Below, one piece after another: positions 34,388 through 45,683 of a stretch of DNA of 64,000 nt. A program made the translations under genes and the position numbers. Source of the stretch: Pantoea sp. AS-PWVM4. GTDB lineage: Bacteria > Pseudomonadota > Gammaproteobacteria > Enterobacterales > Enterobacteriaceae. The notes below the pieces were generated by a model that was not told the DNA's origin, made no database searches, and saw only the letters and a program-made list of their open reading frames with translations. Where the stretch lies: the NCBI RefSeq assembly GCF_000468095.1, contig NZ_ASZC01000002.1:62001-126000 (forward strand). Direction: 5' to 3'. Position 1 is the first letter of the stretch. Each line of letters starts with the position of its first letter.

Positions 34388-34591
34388 ATGGAAGGTATCA
34401 GTATTGCCAAACTGCTGATCATCGGTGCTCTCATCGTACTGCTCTTTGGCACCAACAAGTTACGTTCACTGGGTGGCGATCTGGGTTCCGCAATCAAAGG
34501 CTTCAAAAAAGCCATGAAAGATGATGAATCCACCGCAACCAAAAGCACTGCTGAAGAAGCACCAGCAGAACGTGTCACCCATAAAGAGTAA
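34388..34591 (+). CDS. tatE: TatE twin-arginine translocase subunit
   Basis: A 67-residue TatA-type protein: one N-terminal membrane helix ([21 protein letters not shown]), the FG-hinge and the amphipathic helix [21 protein letters not shown], then a polar tail ending in HKE as in E. coli TatE. It is an auxiliary component of the Tat pore that exports folded proteins. It has a good terminator downstream and stands before convergent lipA, as in E. coli. AAGG lies nine bases before the ATG. Confidence 0.96.
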   Translation: MEGISIAKLLIIGALIVLLFGTNKLRSLGGDLGSAIKGFKKAMKDDESTATKSTAEEAPAERVTHKE

Positions 34592-34635
34592 TCTTTACGG
34601 CTAACGTCAATAAGTGTAAAAATTTATTACGTTAT

Positions 34636-34668
34636 AAAAAAACCAGACTGTCGCCAGTCTGGTTTTTT
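34636..34668. terminator. Bidirectional terminator between tatE and lipA
   Basis: AACCAGACT / AGTCTGGTT stem with T6 on the right and A7 on the left, in the convergent gap. The flank at 34675-34690 (GTCGCGCCGCTACGAA) is a half copy of the palindromic repeat. Confidence 0.85.
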
Positions 34669-34692
34669 GTTTTGTGTCGCGCCGCTACGAAT

Positions 34693-35658
34693 TTACTTCA
34701 CTTCCAATCCTTTAGCCTGCATGTCTGCATGGTAAGAGGAGCGCACAAACGGGCCACAGGCCGCGTGGGTGAAGCCCATTGCCATCGCTTCTTCTTTCAT
34801 CTCATCAAACTCTGCCGGGCTAACGTAGCGCTGCACTGGCAGGTGGTGACGGCTTGGTTGCAGATACTGACCCAGCGTCAGCATGGTGACGCCATGACGA
34901 CGCAGATCGCGCATCACTTCAATGATTTCCGCATTGGTTTCGCCCAGACCGACCATCAGACCGGATTTGGTCGGCACGTTCGGATGCGCTTCTTTAAACC
35001 GTTCCAGCAGCTTGAGTGACCACTCGTAGTTCGCACCCGGACGCACCTGACGGTAGACGCGTGGCACGTTTTCCAGATTGTGGTTGAACACATCCGGTGG
35101 GGTGGCGGTAAGGATTTCCAGCGCACGATCCATGCGACCACGGAAATCGGGTACCAGAGTTTCAATCTTAATTGACGGGCTTTTTTCGCGAATGGCGCTG
35201 ATGCAGTCGGCGAAGTGCTGGGCACCGCCATCGCGCAGGTCATCGCGGTCCACTGAGGTGATAACCACATAACGCAGCGCCATATCGGCGATGGTTTGTG
35301 CCAGTTTTACCGGCTCGTTGGCATCAGGGGCATTCGGGCGACCATGTGCCACGTCGCAGAACGGGCAGCGACGGGTACAGATAGCCCCAAGGATCATAAA
35401 GGTAGCGGTACCGTGGTTAAAACATTCTGCCAGGTTAGGGCAGGACGCCTCTTCACAGACCGAATGCAGGCCATTCTTGCGCATCGCAGCCTTGATGCCC
35501 TGAATACGGCTGGAATCCGCAGGAAGTTTGATCTTCATCCACTCCGGCTTACGCAGAATCTCCTCGCGTTCGGTGACCACGGTTTTCACCGGAATCAGCG
35601 CCATTTTGTCGGCATCGCGATACTTGACGCCACGTTCCATCTGAATTGGTTTACTCAT
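34693..35658 (-). CDS. lipA: LipA lipoyl synthase
   Basis: A 321-residue radical SAM enzyme that inserts two sulfur atoms into octanoyl groups on lipoyl domains. The auxiliary iron-sulfur cluster ligands Cys68, Cys73 and Cys79 ([12 protein letters not shown]) and the radical SAM cluster Cys94, Cys98 and Cys101 (CTRRCPFC) are all present at the E. coli positions. The chain ends [16 protein letters not shown], which includes the conserved RSSY motif near the C-terminus. It is convergent with tatE and lies downstream of lipB; E. coli ybeF, which sits between the two, is absent here. Confidence 0.98.
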   Translation of the reverse strand: MSKPIQMERGVKYRDADKMALIPVKTVVTEREEILRKPEWMKIKLPADSSRIQGIKAAMRKNGLHSVCEEASCPNLAECFNHGTATFMILGAICTRRCPFCDVAHGRPNAPDANEPVKLAQTIADMALRYVVITSVDRDDLRDGGAQHFADCISAIREKSPSIKIETLVPDFRGRMDRALEILTATPPDVFNHNLENVPRVYRQVRPGANYEWSLKLLERFKEAHPNVPTKSGLMVGLGETNAEIIEVMRDLRRHGVTMLTLGQYLQPSRHHLPVQRYVSPAEFDEMKEEAMAMGFTHAACGPFVRSSYHADMQAKGLEVK

Positions 35659-35834
35659 AAATCTGCAGGTTCCGGTCGGGATTGCGATTTGAAAGCTTCC
35701 TCACTCAAACTGAGAACCAGGCTTTCAACTTTATTTGAAAAAATTGCAAAAATTATATCATCTCGCAGCGCGGGAATCAGCCGCTGTGTATGCCGTTAGG
35801 TTACAAAATTGTAAATCCGCACTGACGGACAAGG

Positions 35835-36488
35835 TCAACCCGGCACATCGGCATTTAACCACTCACTTTGTGCAAAACCCGTCAAACGGGCAAAGTGTTG
35901 CACCAGGCGGGGTTGCACATCAGCGGTGGTCACGCCGGGCTGAAACTGTCCCAATTGCGCCATGCGCATCCCGGCATAACCACAAGGGTTGATACGCAGG
36001 AAGGGGGCCAAATCCATCGCCACATTCAGGGCCAGACCGTGGAAAGAGCACCCCTTACGGATGCGTAAACCGAGCGAACAAATCTTCTCTTCTCCAACGT
36101 ACACGCCGGGCGCATCGGGGCGGGCGTGCGCGGTGACGCCGTAATCGCCGAGAGTGGCCACTACCGTCTCCTCCAGCGCCGTCACCAACTGGCGAACGCC
36201 CAGTTTGCGACGTTTAACATCAATCAGCACATACATCACCTGCTGACCTGGCCCGTGATACGTCACCTGACCACCACGGTCGCTCTGAACCACAGGAATA
36301 TCGCCGGGCATCAGCAAATGTTCGGCTTTGCCTGCCTGACCCTGAGTAAACACCGGGTTGTGCTCCACCAGCCAGACTTCATCCGGGGTGTCACTGTCGC
36401 GTTGATCGGTAAAGCGGTGCATGGCGTCAGAAATGGGTTGCCAGTCGCGCTGACCCAGTTGACGAACAAGAAGCGTATTGGCTGACAA
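35835..36488 (-). CDS. lipB: LipB octanoyltransferase
   Basis: A 217-residue enzyme that transfers octanoate from acyl carrier protein to lipoyl domains, the step before LipA. Conserved segments are [21 protein letters not shown], the lysine in [25 protein letters not shown] and the catalytic cysteine in RINPCGYAG. No ATG is available near the N-terminus. The TTG at 36488 gives [12 protein letters not shown], which aligns without gap to the E. coli start; another TTG at 36518 is possible. Follows ybeD, as in E. coli. Confidence 0.94.
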   Translation of the reverse strand: MSANTLLVRQLGQRDWQPISDAMHRFTDQRDSDTPDEVWLVEHNPVFTQGQAGKAEHLLMPGDIPVVQSDRGGQVTYHGPGQQVMYVLIDVKRRKLGVRQLVTALEETVVATLGDYGVTAHARPDAPGVYVGEEKICSLGLRIRKGCSFHGLALNVAMDLAPFLRINPCGYAGMRMAQLGQFQPGVTTADVQPRLVQHFARLTGFAQSEWLNADVPG

Positions 36489-36523
36489 AACGAAGTCCGG
36501 TAGAGAAGTGAGAGGCAAAGTAT

Positions 36524-36552
36524 AACGCTGGCAAAGAACCCTTTGCCAGCGT
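36524..36552 (-). terminator. Hairpin between ybeD and lipB
   Basis: ACGCTGGCAAAG / CTTTGCCAGCGT with an AACC loop, right after the ybeD stop; the minus strand continues TTATACTTTG. Perhaps a partial terminator, or lipB has its own promoter. Confidence 0.6.
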
Positions 36553-36557
36553 CAGCA

Positions 36558-36821
36558 TTACAACACCATACGTACGATATCGATATTGCCCAGTTCTTCG
36601 TACAGGGTTTCAACCTGTTCAATGTGGGTGGCGATGATGGTGATGGAAACGGAGTGATAATTGCCTTTGCTGCTCGGCTTCACATCCGGCTTGTAGTCGC
36701 CAGGCGCATGACGCTGCACCACTTCAACCACTTGATCAACCAGCTCCGGTTGCGCCAAACCCATCACTTTATAGGTAAAGGGGGTAGGGAATTCGAGCAG
36801 TTCATTCAGTTTGGTTTTCAT
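36558..36821 (-). CDS. ybeD: YbeD (DUF493) small regulatory-type protein
   Basis: An 87-residue ACT-like alpha/beta protein nearly identical in pattern to E. coli Ybe[32 protein letters not shown] and [15 protein letters not shown]. Its structure resembles allosteric ACT/regulatory domains; its role is not settled. It sits between dacA and lipB, as in E. coli, with terminators on both sides, so it may be transcribed alone. Confidence 0.96.
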   Translation of the reverse strand: MKTKLNELLEFPTPFTYKVMGLAQPELVDQVVEVVQRHAPGDYKPDVKPSSKGNYHSVSITIIATHIEQVETLYEELGNIDIVRMVL

Positions 36822-36837
36822 ATTGACTCCGGTGCAT

Positions 36838-36865
36838 AAAAACAGGCTCCCGCCGGGGCGGGAGC
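36838..36865 (-). terminator. Terminator after dacA
   Basis: GCTCCCGCC / GGCGGGAGC stem with minimal loop, followed on the minus strand by CTGTTTTT, just before ybeD. Confidence 0.8.
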
Positions 36866-36914
36866 AATAATATTAACTTATATAGGGGCAAAGTGGCGTT
36901 TTTTCAATCGCGCC

Positions 36915-38126
36915 TTAGCCGAACCAGTGGTGGAACATCAGTTTGATGTAATCGATGATGCGACTGATGAAACCGCCTTCCTGGACTTCGTTCAGCACCA
37001 CCAGCGGGCGCTGTTCAATGGTTTTACCATCCAGCTGGAAGTTGATGCTGCCCACCACCTGGTTTTTCTGCAACGGTGCGTGCAGCTCGGTGTTGTTCAG
37101 CACGTAGCTGGCTTTCAGATCTTTCATACGGCCACGCGGAATGGTCAGATAAGCATCTTTTTCCACGCCAAGCTGGACGCGATCGCTGTTGCCGAACCAT
37201 ACCGGCTCGGAGGCAAACTCTTTACCGGCCTTCAACGGTGCGACGGTTTCAAAGAAACGGAAGCCCCAGGTCAGCAGCTTTTTGCTTTCGGTTTCACGGC
37301 CTTTGTAAGTATGACCTCCCATCACCGCAGAGATCAGACGCATCTGGCCTTCGGTGGCAGATGCCACCAGGTTATAACCCGCCGCATCGGTATGGCCGGT
37401 TTTGATGCCGTCAACGTTCAGGCTGGTATCCCACAGCAAGCCGTTACGGTTCAACTGACGGATGTTGTTAAAGGTGAACTCTTTTTCGTGGTAAACCGCG
37501 TATTCATCGGGTACGTCACGAATCAGCGCCTGACCAATCAGCGCCATATCGCGGGCTGAGCTGTACTGGCCGTCTGCATCCAGGCCGTGCACGGTCTGGA
37601 AGTGGGTGTTTTTCAGACCCAACGCCTGAACGTAGTTGTTCATCAGGTTAACAAACGCATCCTGGCTACCGGCGACATAATCCGCCATCGCCACGCAAGC
37701 ATCGTTACCGGATTGCAACACAATACCGCGCGTCAGTTGCGAAACCGGTACGCGATCGCCCGGTTTCAGGAACATCAGTGAAGAACCTTTAAACACCGGG
37801 TTGCCGGTGGCCCAGGCATCTTTACCCACGGTGACGATGTCATCCTGATGGATTTTGCCTGCTTTTACCGCCTGACCAATGACATAGCTGGTCATCATTT
37901 TGGTCAGACTGGCCGGGTCGCGGCGTGCATCGGCGTTCTTCTCGGCCAGCACTTTGCCCGAGTTATAGTCGATCAGCACATAGGCTTCAGCATCAATGTC
38001 CGGCACGCCCGGAATCATGGTTTTAAGGTTTACATCATCCGCGAAGGCGGCATGGCTGAGAGAGAGGGCGACCAGTGATCCCACTGTCAGGCGTTTCAGA
38101 AAACGAGAAGGTTTCAGCGTATTCAT
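36915..38126 (-). CDS. dacA: DacA D-alanyl-D-alanine carboxypeptidase (PBP5)
   Basis: A 403-residue penicillin-binding protein 5, identical in length to E. coli. It trims the terminal D-Ala of peptidoglycan stem peptides in the periplasm. A signal peptide ends in SLSHAAFA. Active-site motifs are the nucleophile Ser in [12 protein letters not shown] ([11 protein letters not shown]) and KTG ([13 protein letters not shown]). The C-terminal beta domain ends in an amphipathic helix ([18 protein letters not shown]) that anchors it to the inner membrane. The ATG at 38126 is followed by NTLKPSRF; the frame is open further upstream without signal-peptide sense. Confidence 0.97.
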   Translation of the reverse strand: MNTLKPSRFLKRLTVGSLVALSLSHAAFADDVNLKTMIPGVPDIDAEAYVLIDYNSGKVLAEKNADARRDPASLTKMMTSYVIGQAVKAGKIHQDDIVTVGKDAWATGNPVFKGSSLMFLKPGDRVPVSQLTRGIVLQSGNDACVAMADYVAGSQDAFVNLMNNYVQALGLKNTHFQTVHGLDADGQYSSARDMALIGQALIRDVPDEYAVYHEKEFTFNNIRQLNRNGLLWDTSLNVDGIKTGHTDAAGYNLVASATEGQMRLISAVMGGHTYKGRETESKKLLTWGFRFFETVAPLKAGKEFASEPVWFGNSDRVQLGVEKDAYLTIPRGRMKDLKASYVLNNTELHAPLQKNQVVGSINFQLDGKTIEQRPLVVLNEVQEGGFISRIIDYIKLMFHHWFG

Positions 38127-38224
38127 GTTCAGGACTACAACATCCGTGGGTTTAGAGTGAAAAAAGTGCCTTACTATAGCAAACACCTGATCTGGCGGCA
38201 TCTTGCTTTGCAAAACTGTTGTAA

Positions 38225-38244
38225 CCAGGCATAACTATGCCTGG
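38225..38244 (-). terminator. Hairpin after rlpA
   Basis: CCAGGCATA / TATGCCTGG directly after the rlpA stop, then TTACAAC on the minus strand. No good T tract. Confidence 0.5.
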
Positions 38245-38253
38245 TGGTTATTA

Positions 38254-39345
38254 TCACATTCCGTTACGGGAGGTGGTGATAAAAGAACTCATTTGTGCTT
38301 CGTTGCTCAGACGCTGTTGCAGCGCTGCCGCTTCGGTACGGGTTTTAAAGCCACCCAGTTGCACGCGATAAACGTTACCGTTGGCTTCTACGAACCCCTG
38401 TACGCCAAAACGGTGGCCCAGGCTGGCGGCTAATTGGTGCGCGCGGGCGGAATCATTGAGGGCGCCGACCTGCACCACATAACTGCCTGCGCTTGCCGGT
38501 GCGGATGAGGCCGCTACCGGTGCCGCGGCAGCAGGGGCTGGGGTCGGTGTTGCTACCGTCGGTTGCGGTTCGCTGCCTTCCAGCACGCCACTGGCTAGTG
38601 GCTGAGGTGCGCCAAGGAAACCGTTACTGTGAACGGGCGCACCCATGTTGTCACTGCTTTGCAGGGTGTTGTTATCGACTGCACGGACATCCTGCGCGGG
38701 CGGTGCGCTGACTGCGCTGGTGCTTCCGCCCATCATCACCGTACCGCCACCCAATTCTGGGCGAGCGGGCAAGGCGTAGCTCTGCTTCGCTACCGTCGTG
38801 CCGATGGTGCCAGGACCGGACAGCGTGCCATCCGGTGCGACATTGATATAGTCAACGCGAACGCGGGTATTGTTCGAGATGTTCAGACGGTCAGCGGCGG
38901 CGCGTGACAAGTCGATAATGCGCCCTGGGGTATATGGCCCGCGGTCATTGACGCGCACGACGATTTGACGACCATTCGCCAGGTTAGTCACACGCACGTA
39001 GCTTGGCAGTGGCAGGGTTGGATGCGCAGCGGTCATGGCGTCAGGATCAAAAGTTTCACCGATCGCAGTCCGATTGCCTTTGGCTTCATCACCGTAGGAG
39101 GTGGCTAAACCAACTTCGCTGAAGTTAGCGGGGTTTTTAACGATACGATAGCTTTTGCCATTGACGCTGTAATCCTGACTGGTCGATGGATTAATCGGTT
39201 CATAGCGTGGTTCCACCCCAGGAATTTCAACCACCGGGCCATTGTAGGCCGGTTGTGGTGGGGCGGTATTCTGCGGTTCCTCCTGGGAGGAACAGGCAGC
39301 CAATACCAATGATGCCAGAGCAATCCCAAGCCAGTCCTTACGCAT
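38254..39345 (-). CDS. rlpA: RlpA septal-ring lytic transglycosylase/lipoprotein
   Basis: A 363-residue outer-membrane lipoprotein. The lipobox is VLAAC with the lipidated Cys near residue 18. A double-psi beta-barrel (RlpA) domain follows with [44 protein letters not shown] and [25 protein letters not shown]. An Ala/Pro-rich linker follows, and a C-terminal SPOR domain ([32 protein letters not shown]) binds denuded septal glycan. In Pseudomonas, RlpA cuts naked glycan; in E. coli the activity is doubtful. It lies in the mrdA-mrdB-rlpA run. Confidence 0.96.
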   Translation of the reverse strand: MRKDWLGIALASLVLAACSSQEEPQNTAPPQPAYNGPVVEIPGVEPRYEPINPSTSQDYSVNGKSYRIVKNPANFSEVGLATSYGDEAKGNRTAIGETFDPDAMTAAHPTLPLPSYVRVTNLANGRQIVVRVNDRGPYTPGRIIDLSRAAADRLNISNNTRVRVDYINVAPDGTLSGPGTIGTTVAKQSYALPARPELGGGTVMMGGSTSAVSAPPAQDVRAVDNNTLQSSDNMGAPVHSNGFLGAPQPLASGVLEGSEPQPTVATPTPAPAAAAPVAASSAPASAGSYVVQVGALNDSARAHQLAASLGHRFGVQGFVEANGNVYRVQLGGFKTRTEAAALQQRLSNEAQMSSFITTSRNGM

Positions 39346-39355
39346 GTGCAGCCTC

Positions 39356-40474
39356 TTAAACGCTTTTAGATAACATTTTTCGATGAGTATGGATCGACAT
39401 CACAATGCCAAATCCGGCCATTAATACAATCAATGCCGATCCGCCGTAGCTGACCAGGGGCAGCGGTACGCCAACCACCGGTAAGATACCACTAACCATA
39501 CCAATGTTAACGAAAACATAAACGAATAAAATCAACATCAAACCACCAGCCATCACGCGACCAAAAGTGGTTTGTGCCCGCGCAGCGATAACTAATCCGC
39601 GCATAATCAGCAGCAAATAAAGCACCAGCAGGACCAATACGCCAACCAGCCCCAATTCTTCAGCCAGGACGGCAAAAATAAAGTCGGTATGGCGTTCCGG
39701 TAAAAACTCCAGCTGTGACTGGGTGCCATGCAACCAGCCTTTACCGCGCAGTCCACCGGAGCCGATGGCAATTTTGGACTGGATAATATGGTAACCGGCC
39801 CCCAGGGGATCGCTTTCCGGATTGAGCAACATCATCACGCGTGCGCGCTGATAATCATGCATCAGGAAGAACCACAGCACCGGGATGAAGGCTGCCACCA
39901 GTACAACGGCGACGCCAATCAATTTCCAGCTCATGCCCGACAGGAACAACACGAACAAACCAGAAGCCGCGACCAGAATTGAGGTGCCGAGGTCCGGTTG
40001 CGCCGCGACCAGCAGCGTCGGGGCGAAAATCAGGATCAGCGCGATACCGGTATTCTTCAGGGTTGGGGGACACACATCGCGGTTGATAAAGCGTGCCACC
40101 ATCAACGGCACCGCGATTTTGGCGATCTCCGAGGGCTGAAAACGTACCACCCCCAGATCCAACCAGCGTTGTGCCCCTTTACTGATCTGTCCAAAAGCAT
40201 CTACCGCAATCAGCAGGATGACGCAAACAATATAGAGATAGGGTGCCCAACTCTCGTAAACGCGGGGGGGGACCTGGGCCAGCACAATCATGATCACCAG
40301 CCCCATGACAATCTGGCCGATTTTACGCTCCATCATGCCCGGGTCCTGACCACTGGCACTCCAGATAACGATGGCGCTGTAAGTCAGCAAGCCGAGGATC
40401 ACCAGCATAAAAAGTGGGTCAATATGGATGCGCATCCAGATTGATCTTTTCTGCGGGCTATCATTCATGGACAT
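39356..40474 (-). CDS. mrdB: RodA (MrdB) SEDS peptidoglycan glycosyltransferase
   Basis: A 372-residue polytopic SEDS protein, the elongasome glycan polymerase that pairs with PBP2 for rod shape. Typical segments are [83 protein letters not shown] and [14 protein letters not shown], including the catalytic-region Asp in the HTDFIF loop. The ATG at 40474 is six bases from AGGTGA, which overlaps the end of mrdA, so the two are coupled. Confidence 0.97.
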   Translation of the reverse strand: MSMNDSPQKRSIWMRIHIDPLFMLVILGLLTYSAIVIWSASGQDPGMMERKIGQIVMGLVIMIVLAQVPPRVYESWAPYLYIVCVILLIAVDAFGQISKGAQRWLDLGVVRFQPSEIAKIAVPLMVARFINRDVCPPTLKNTGIALILIFAPTLLVAAQPDLGTSILVAASGLFVLFLSGMSWKLIGVAVVLVAAFIPVLWFFLMHDYQRARVMMLLNPESDPLGAGYHIIQSKIAIGSGGLRGKGWLHGTQSQLEFLPERHTDFIFAVLAEELGLVGVLVLLVLYLLLIMRGLVIAARAQTTFGRVMAGGLMLILFVYVFVNIGMVSGILPVVGVPLPLVSYGGSALIVLMAGFGIVMSIHTHRKMLSKSV

Positions 40475-40476
40475 TG

Positions 40477-42381
40477 TTAATCACCTTCATAACCAGGTGG
40501 CGTCGGCGCTGCTTCTGGCAGCACCGTATTGTTATCGCCTAACATAATGTGGTCGAGAATCTGGCGCATCACCGAACCGACAGCCGGGCCTGCGCCGCCA
40601 TTCTCCAGAATCATGGTGACGGCTACGCGCGGTTTATCGTAAGGGGCAAAGGCGGCCATCAGTTTGTGGTCGCGCAGATGCTCAGCAATTTTGTGTGCGT
40701 TATAGGTTTCGTTCGCTTTCAGACCGAAAACCTGTGCCGTACCGGATTTAGCCGCAATCTTATACGGCGCGTCGGCAAAACTTTTATGCGCAGTGCCGTT
40801 CGGGCGATTGGCTACGCCAAACATCCCATCTTTAGCAATCTCCCAGTAGCCGGAGTGAATATCACCAATCGGCTCATCCGGGGCCTGGCGATACGGCACC
40901 ATAGTGTGACCTTCACGGGTGGCACGCAGCAGATGCGGCACTTTGATCACGCCATCGTTAATCAGAATCATCAGCGCTTTATTCATCTGCACCGGCGTTG
41001 CGGTCCAGTAACCCTGACCAATGCCGACCGGGATAGTATCGCCCTGATACCAGGGTTTCTTAAAGCGCTTCAGCTTCCAATCTCGTGTCGGCATGTTACC
41101 GGGACTTTCCTGCGGCAGGTCAATACCGGTGCGATGGCCGTAGCCAAATTTGGTCATCCACTCTGACAGGCGATCGATGCCCATATCATAGGCGACCTGA
41201 TAGAAGAAGGTATCGGCGGACTCTTCCAGCGCTTTGGTGACGTTAAGACGCCCGTGTCCCCATTTTTTCCAGTCACGATAACGCTTTTCCGAACCCGGCA
41301 ACTGCCACCAGCCCGGGTCAAACAGGCTGGTATTGCGATTGATCACCCCGGCACTGAGCGCCGAAACCGCGACATAGGGTTTCACCGTTGAGGCTGGCGG
41401 ATAAGCGGCCTGTAACGCGCGGTTGTACAGCGGGCGGTTTTCGTCATTAAGCAATGACTTGTAATCTGCGCTGGAGATGCCTTCAACAAACAGGTTCGGG
41501 TCATAGCTTGGCGTTGAAACCAGCGCCAGCAGTTCACCAGTACGTGGATCGCTGACCACAACTGCTGCTCGGCTCCCGGCCAGCAGCGTTTCGATGTACT
41601 GCTGCAATTTCAGGTCAATGGTGAGGTAGATATCTCGCCCGGCCTGCGGCGATTGTTCATGCAACTGGCGAATCACACGGCCACGGTTATTGACTTCAAC
41701 TTCTTCATAGCCGGTGGTGCCGTGCAATACGTCTTCGTAATAGTTCTCGATACCTAACTTGCCTATATCGTGGGTAGCGGCATAGTTCGGCCATTTGCCT
41801 TCCTGATCGAGGCGGGCAACATCGCGGTCGTTAATTTTTGAAACATAACCGACGACATGGGTGAGCGTCTGACCATAGGGATAGTAACGGCGCTGATAGC
41901 CTTTTACTTCTACGCCAGGAAAACGATATTGGTTAACGGCAAAGCGGGCCACCTGCACATCACTGAGCGCAGTTTTTACCGGGATTGAGGTAAAACGACG
42001 TGACCGTTTCCGCTCTTTCTCAAAAGCATCGAGATCGTCATCGGTGAGGTCGAGTATCGGTCGCAGATCCTGCAACGTTTGCTTCAGGTTATCGACTTTT
42101 TCCGGCACCAGTTCAGCCTGATAAATGGTGCGGTTCAGTGCCAGGGGAACACCGTTACGATCGAAGATAATGCCGCGACTCGGTGCGACCGGTACCAACT
42201 TGATCCGGTTGTCATTGGAACGGGTACTGTAATCGGCAAAACGCAAAATTTGCAGGTGGTACAAATTGACCACCAAAATGCCTGAAAGCAGGAAGATGCC
42301 GAAAAAGGCGACTAAAGCACGTCGGACAAACAGTTTTTGTTCGGCTGTGTAATCGCGAAAGGCGTTGGTTTGTAATTTCAT
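40477..42381 (-). CDS. mrdA: PBP2 (MrdA) peptidoglycan transpeptidase
   Basis: A 634-residue class B penicillin-binding protein for cell elongation, partner of RodA. One N-terminal membrane helix ([24 protein letters not shown]), a PBP-dimer domain and the transpeptidase domain with nucleophile Ser331 in [15 protein letters not shown] in [12 protein letters not shown] and KSGTAQ follow. E. coli has Gly where this protein has Ala just before the active Ser. The proline/glycine tail ([13 protein letters not shown]) is short. Located after rlmH, as in E. coli. Confidence 0.97.
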   Translation of the reverse strand: MKLQTNAFRDYTAEQKLFVRRALVAFFGIFLLSGILVVNLYHLQILRFADYSTRSNDNRIKLVPVAPSRGIIFDRNGVPLALNRTIYQAELVPEKVDNLKQTLQDLRPILDLTDDDLDAFEKERKRSRRFTSIPVKTALSDVQVARFAVNQYRFPGVEVKGYQRRYYPYGQTLTHVVGYVSKINDRDVARLDQEGKWPNYAATHDIGKLGIENYYEDVLHGTTGYEEVEVNNRGRVIRQLHEQSPQAGRDIYLTIDLKLQQYIETLLAGSRAAVVVSDPRTGELLALVSTPSYDPNLFVEGISSADYKSLLNDENRPLYNRALQAAYPPASTVKPYVAVSALSAGVINRNTSLFDPGWWQLPGSEKRYRDWKKWGHGRLNVTKALEESADTFFYQVAYDMGIDRLSEWMTKFGYGHRTGIDLPQESPGNMPTRDWKLKRFKKPWYQGDTIPVGIGQGYWTATPVQMNKALMILINDGVIKVPHLLRATREGHTMVPYRQAPDEPIGDIHSGYWEIAKDGMFGVANRPNGTAHKSFADAPYKIAAKSGTAQVFGLKANETYNAHKIAEHLRDHKLMAAFAPYDKPRVAVTMILENGGAGPAVGSVMRQILDHIMLGDNNTVLPEAAPTPPGYEGD

Positions 42382-42414
42382 CCGCTGTGTTTAATATCCG
42401 GTGTGGCCTGGTGT

Positions 42415-42885
42415 TTATTCACGATGATAAGGATGATTGGCGGTAATGCTCCAGGCTCGGTACAGGCTTTCAGCCACCAGCACACGCACCAACGGATGCG
42501 GCAGCGTCAGTGCCGACAACGACCAGCTCTGCTCTGCCGCGGCCTTACAGGCCGGTGCCAAACCTTCTGGCCCGCCAATCAACAGGCTGACATCGCGCCC
42601 ATCCTGTTTCCAGCGTTCCAGCTGCTGTGCCAGCTGTGGGGTTTCCCACGGCTGTCCGGGTATATCCAGGGTCACAATTCGGTTGCCTTTCCCTACGGCA
42701 GCCAACATCGCTTCACCTTCTTTTTCCAGAATGCGTTTGATGTCGGCATTTTTGCCGCGTTTGCCTGCTGTCACTTCTGTCAGTTCCAGCGGCATATCTT
42801 TCGGGAAACGGCGCAGATACTCGGTAAATCCGGTCTGAACCCAGTCGGGCATTTTGGTCCCGACGGCCACAAGCTGCAGTTTCAC
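42415..42885 (-). CDS. rlmH: RlmH 23S rRNA pseudouridine-1915 N3-methyltransferase
   Basis: A 156-residue SPOUT methyltransferase that modifies helix 69 of 23S rRNA on assembled 70S ribosomes. The knotted SAM site is in [48 protein letters not shown], and the C-terminus ends NHPYHRE, as in E. coli. It follows rsfS by three bases, and both act on the large ribosomal subunit. Confidence 0.98.
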   Translation of the reverse strand: MKLQLVAVGTKMPDWVQTGFTEYLRRFPKDMPLELTEVTAGKRGKNADIKRILEKEGEAMLAAVGKGNRIVTLDIPGQPWETPQLAQQLERWKQDGRDVSLLIGGPEGLAPACKAAAEQSWSLSALTLPHPLVRVLVAESLYRAWSITANHPYHRE

Positions 42886-42888
42886 CGC

Positions 42889-43206
42889 TTAGCTCCAGAG
42901 CTTTTCCAGCTCATACAGCTGGCGGCTCTCTTCCTGCATAACATGCACAATCACGTCGCCGAGATCGACAACCACCCAATCGGCGGCAGCTTTCCCTTCC
43001 ACGCCCAACGGCGCCAGCCCGGCAGCGCGTGACTCCTGCATCACATGGTCAGCGATGGAGGTCACATGACGGGTTGACGTGCCTGTGCAGATAATCATGC
43101 AATCGGTGATGCTGGATTTGCCCTGAACGTCGAGTGCGACGATGTCCTGGCCTTTGAGATCATCAATCTTATCAATAACGAATTCTTGGAGTGCTTTACC
43201 TTGCAA
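42889..43206 (-). CDS. rsfS: RsfS ribosomal silencing factor
   Basis: A 105-residue protein that binds uL14 on the 50S subunit and blocks subunit joining in starved cells. It is close to E. coli RsfS throughout: [75 protein letters not shown]. The start is read as TTG at 43206, with GAGGGGAA upstream, which gives exactly the E. coli length; the open frame up to 43401 has no matching sequence. The E. coli gene cobC, between nadD and rsfS, is missing here, and the 200-bp gap has no ORF. Confidence 0.95.
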   Translation of the reverse strand: MQGKALQEFVIDKIDDLKGQDIVALDVQGKSSITDCMIICTGTSTRHVTSIADHVMQESRAAGLAPLGVEGKAAADWVVVDLGDVIVHVMQEESRQLYELEKLWS

Positions 43207-43407
43207 AAGGTTCCCCTCAAAACAGGTGATTACGGGCAGGCTGAATGCCCTGGAAACGCAGCCAAAATATGAAGCGGCGCAGTATAGCATGTCGCGATCG
43301 GTCGGCGAAATATAGATATATTCCGCCCATCTTTCAGGTTGTCGGAAGATACGTGGCGAATATTCTCCCGGCCCAGACAGGGCGGGAATGCCCGGCGTCA
43401 ACCTGAA

Positions 43408-44052
43408 TTATTCAAGGTATAAGCCAGCACGATCGATATAGTTGATGACCGATGCAGGCAATAAATCCGTACAGGAAACGCCCAGATGACGGCGTTGCCG
43501 AATTTCTGTGGCTGAAATGTCGAAAAGCGGCGTATCGGCCAGCCAGATATGGCCAGCCGGAAGACGATGCAGTTGTTGCACATCGCGGGCGAGATGCTGA
43601 TCCAGCCACTGTTGCATCTCAGGGGTGTCCATCTGCGTCGCATAGCCAGGACGCTTGCACACCAGCAAATGACACAGCGACAACAAGTCCTGCCAGCGGT
43701 GCCATTTGGATAACGTTAGCAGAGAATCCTGACCGATGATAAATCCGAGAGGCTGCTGCGCTCCACGTTCCGCACGTAATGCTTCCAGCGTTGCCACTGT
43801 CCATGACGGTGTGTCGCGTTCCAGTTCGCGCGTATCAATGTCAAACAAGGGTCGGTCAGCGATTGCACAGCGTAACATTTCAACACGTTGCCGGGCGCTG
43901 GCTTGTGGTTGTGGGCGATGGGGGGGAACATTGTTCGGCAGCAGGGTGACTTTTTTCAGGCCGATCTGCTGCGCCAGCGCTTCAACCGGATGCAGATGCC
44001 CAAAGTGGATCGGATCAAAGGTGCCGCCAAACAGGGCATAAAGTTCAGACAT
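43408..44052 (-). CDS. nadD: NadD nicotinate-nucleotide adenylyltransferase
   Basis: A 214-residue enzyme that makes deamido-NAD from nicotinate mononucleotide and ATP in NAD synthesis. The nucleotidyltransferase motif is [18 protein letters not shown] (HxGH), followed by [26 protein letters not shown] and ISATEIRQR near the C-terminus. The ATG at 44052 lies within the end of holA, so the genes overlap by eight bases. Confidence 0.97.
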   Translation of the reverse strand: MSELYALFGGTFDPIHFGHLHPVEALAQQIGLKKVTLLPNNVPPHRPQPQASARQRVEMLRCAIADRPLFDIDTRELERDTPSWTVATLEALRAERGAQQPLGFIIGQDSLLTLSKWHRWQDLLSLCHLLVCKRPGYATQMDTPEMQQWLDQHLARDVQQLHRLPAGHIWLADTPLFDISATEIRQRRHLGVSCTDLLPASVINYIDRAGLYLE

Positions 44053-45076
44053 CAGCAAAACTCATCGGGAAATCGCGGTGACACAGCAGCAGGGATAAGG
44101 TTTCCAGCTGCGGCCACAGATTTTGACCGTAATCCTGTTTCATCGACAGCTCAATCTCCGCCAGCAGATGAATAGCACGTTGCAGACGGCGCGCATCCAG
44201 CCGTTGTAACGCCTCCATAAACAACGCCCGCCGATTCTGCCAGATACGCTGTTGATCCATCAGGGTACGCAACGCTTGTTGCGCCTGATGGCGTTGCAAA
44301 TGCAGCAACGTCAGCAGATCTCGTTGCAGACTGCGCAGCAGGATCACCACTTCGCTGTCTTCTTTCTCCAGCTGATGCAGGATGTGCAGGGCGCGTTTAC
44401 TTTTGCCAGCCAGCAGCGCATCTACCCAGTGAAACGGGGTAAAGTGTGCGGCATCGTTCACTGCTTCTTCCACGCGAGGCAGCGTCAGCTTGCCATCCGG
44501 CCATAATAACGACAGCCGTTCCAGTGCCTGCGCCAGTGCCAGCAGATTGCCTTCATAACAGTAGCAAAGCAGTTGGATGGCGGCGTCGTCCACCTGAAGC
44601 TTCATCGCTTTAGCGCGATTCATCACCCAACGCGGCAACTGGGCCTGCTCGGGCGTCTGGCAGGGCACCAGCACTGCCTGAGCGCTCAGGGCTTTAAACC
44701 AGGCGCTGTTTTCCTGCGCTTTAGTCAGTTTTGCCATACGCAGCACCAGCAAAATATCGCTGTGCAACAGGCTGGCAAGTTTGACCAACTGTTCGGCCAT
44801 CGCCGCATTCGGGCCATTATCCGGGAACAGCAGAGTTAAAGTCTGGCGTTGGGTAAACAGGCTGAGTGACTGACAGCTGGCGAACAAATCGTCCCAACTG
44901 GTGTGCGCATCCAGCGCCACGCTGAAATGCTCTTCAAATCCCTGAGTCGTCGACGCCGCTCGAATGGCGTCGGCGCTCTCCTGAATCAGTAGCGGTTCAT
45001 TGCCGGTGAGAAAATAACAGGCGCGCAGCCCCTCACGGAGCTGTGCGCTGAGTTGTTCAGGATAGATCCTGATCAT
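44045..45076 (-). CDS. holA: HolA DNA polymerase III delta subunit
   Basis: A 343-residue clamp-loader subunit that opens the beta sliding clamp. The N-terminus [34 protein letters not shown] and the AAA+-like fold without a functional Walker A are typical; the clamp-contact region is near [19 protein letters not shown]. Its ATG overlaps the lptE stop (ATGA) and its stop overlaps nadD, so lptE-holA-nadD are translated as a coupled set. Confidence 0.97.
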   Translation of the reverse strand: MIRIYPEQLSAQLREGLRACYFLTGNEPLLIQESADAIRAASTTQGFEEHFSVALDAHTSWDDLFASCQSLSLFTQRQTLTLLFPDNGPNAAMAEQLVKLASLLHSDILLVLRMAKLTKAQENSAWFKALSAQAVLVPCQTPEQAQLPRWVMNRAKAMKLQVDDAAIQLLCYCYEGNLLALAQALERLSLLWPDGKLTLPRVEEAVNDAAHFTPFHWVDALLAGKSKRALHILHQLEKEDSEVVILLRSLQRDLLTLLHLQRHQAQQALRTLMDQQRIWQNRRALFMEALQRLDARRLQRAIHLLAEIELSMKQDYGQNLWPQLETLSLLLCHRDFPMSFADV

Positions 45077-45669
45077 TGCAGACTGGTAGCTGACGAGGAG
45101 GGCACTTCCGGTGATTCTCCAGGGACAATGACCTCAGGTTCTGGCAGCGTGTCTTTTTGGCTTTCCTGTGCGGCATGCACCACCAGCAGCTTACGTACCA
45201 GTTGCTCGGCTGCACGTTGACGCATCTCCTGCACGATCTTGTCCTGCTCGGCATCCTTCGCCAGTGCGGCATTCGGGTTGTCGAAGAACGAACGATACAC
45301 CGTGGTGCTGATCGGGTAGATCCCTTTGCCTGGCAGCAATACCTGCGCGGTGACGGTCATCACCAGCGAGTATTCCGCGGTGGTCCCGCTAATGAACACC
45401 GATGCGGTATCACGGCCCTGGCGTTCTGCACCCAGACGTAGCGTCGGAATAGTGGCGCGTGCATCTTTGGTGTCATCAACAATGCGCACATTATTCAGAC
45501 GCAACTGCTGACGAACGGTTCGAGCCAGTGGACCATAGGGATCGCCGGTAGAGACGATCAACGTTTTCATTTCCGCGGGTATTTGTGTCGTACCACGCGG
45601 ATGAAAACCACAGCCAGCGGTGATCATCACCGCCAGCAGGACAAACAGCCTGATAATCAGTTGTCGCAC
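45073..45669 (-). CDS. lptE: LptE LPS-assembly lipoprotein
   Basis: A 198-residue outer-membrane lipoprotein that plugs the LptD barrel and helps to place lipopolysaccharide at the cell surface. Lipobox TAGC with lipidated Cys20, then [28 protein letters not shown]. The start is GTG at 45669 with AGGAGG four bases upstream. A C-terminal Glu/Ser-rich tail ([23 protein letters not shown]) extends past the conserved domain. Between leuS and holA, as in E. coli. Confidence 0.96.
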   Translation of the reverse strand: MRQLIIRLFVLLAVMITAGCGFHPRGTTQIPAEMKTLIVSTGDPYGPLARTVRQQLRLNNVRIVDDTKDARATIPTLRLGAERQGRDTASVFISGTTAEYSLVMTVTAQVLLPGKGIYPISTTVYRSFFDNPNAALAKDAEQDKIVQEMRQRAAEQLVRKLLVVHAAQESQKDTLPEPEVIVPGESPEVPSSSATSLQ

Positions 45670-45683
45670 AGTTCCTCCTGAAC

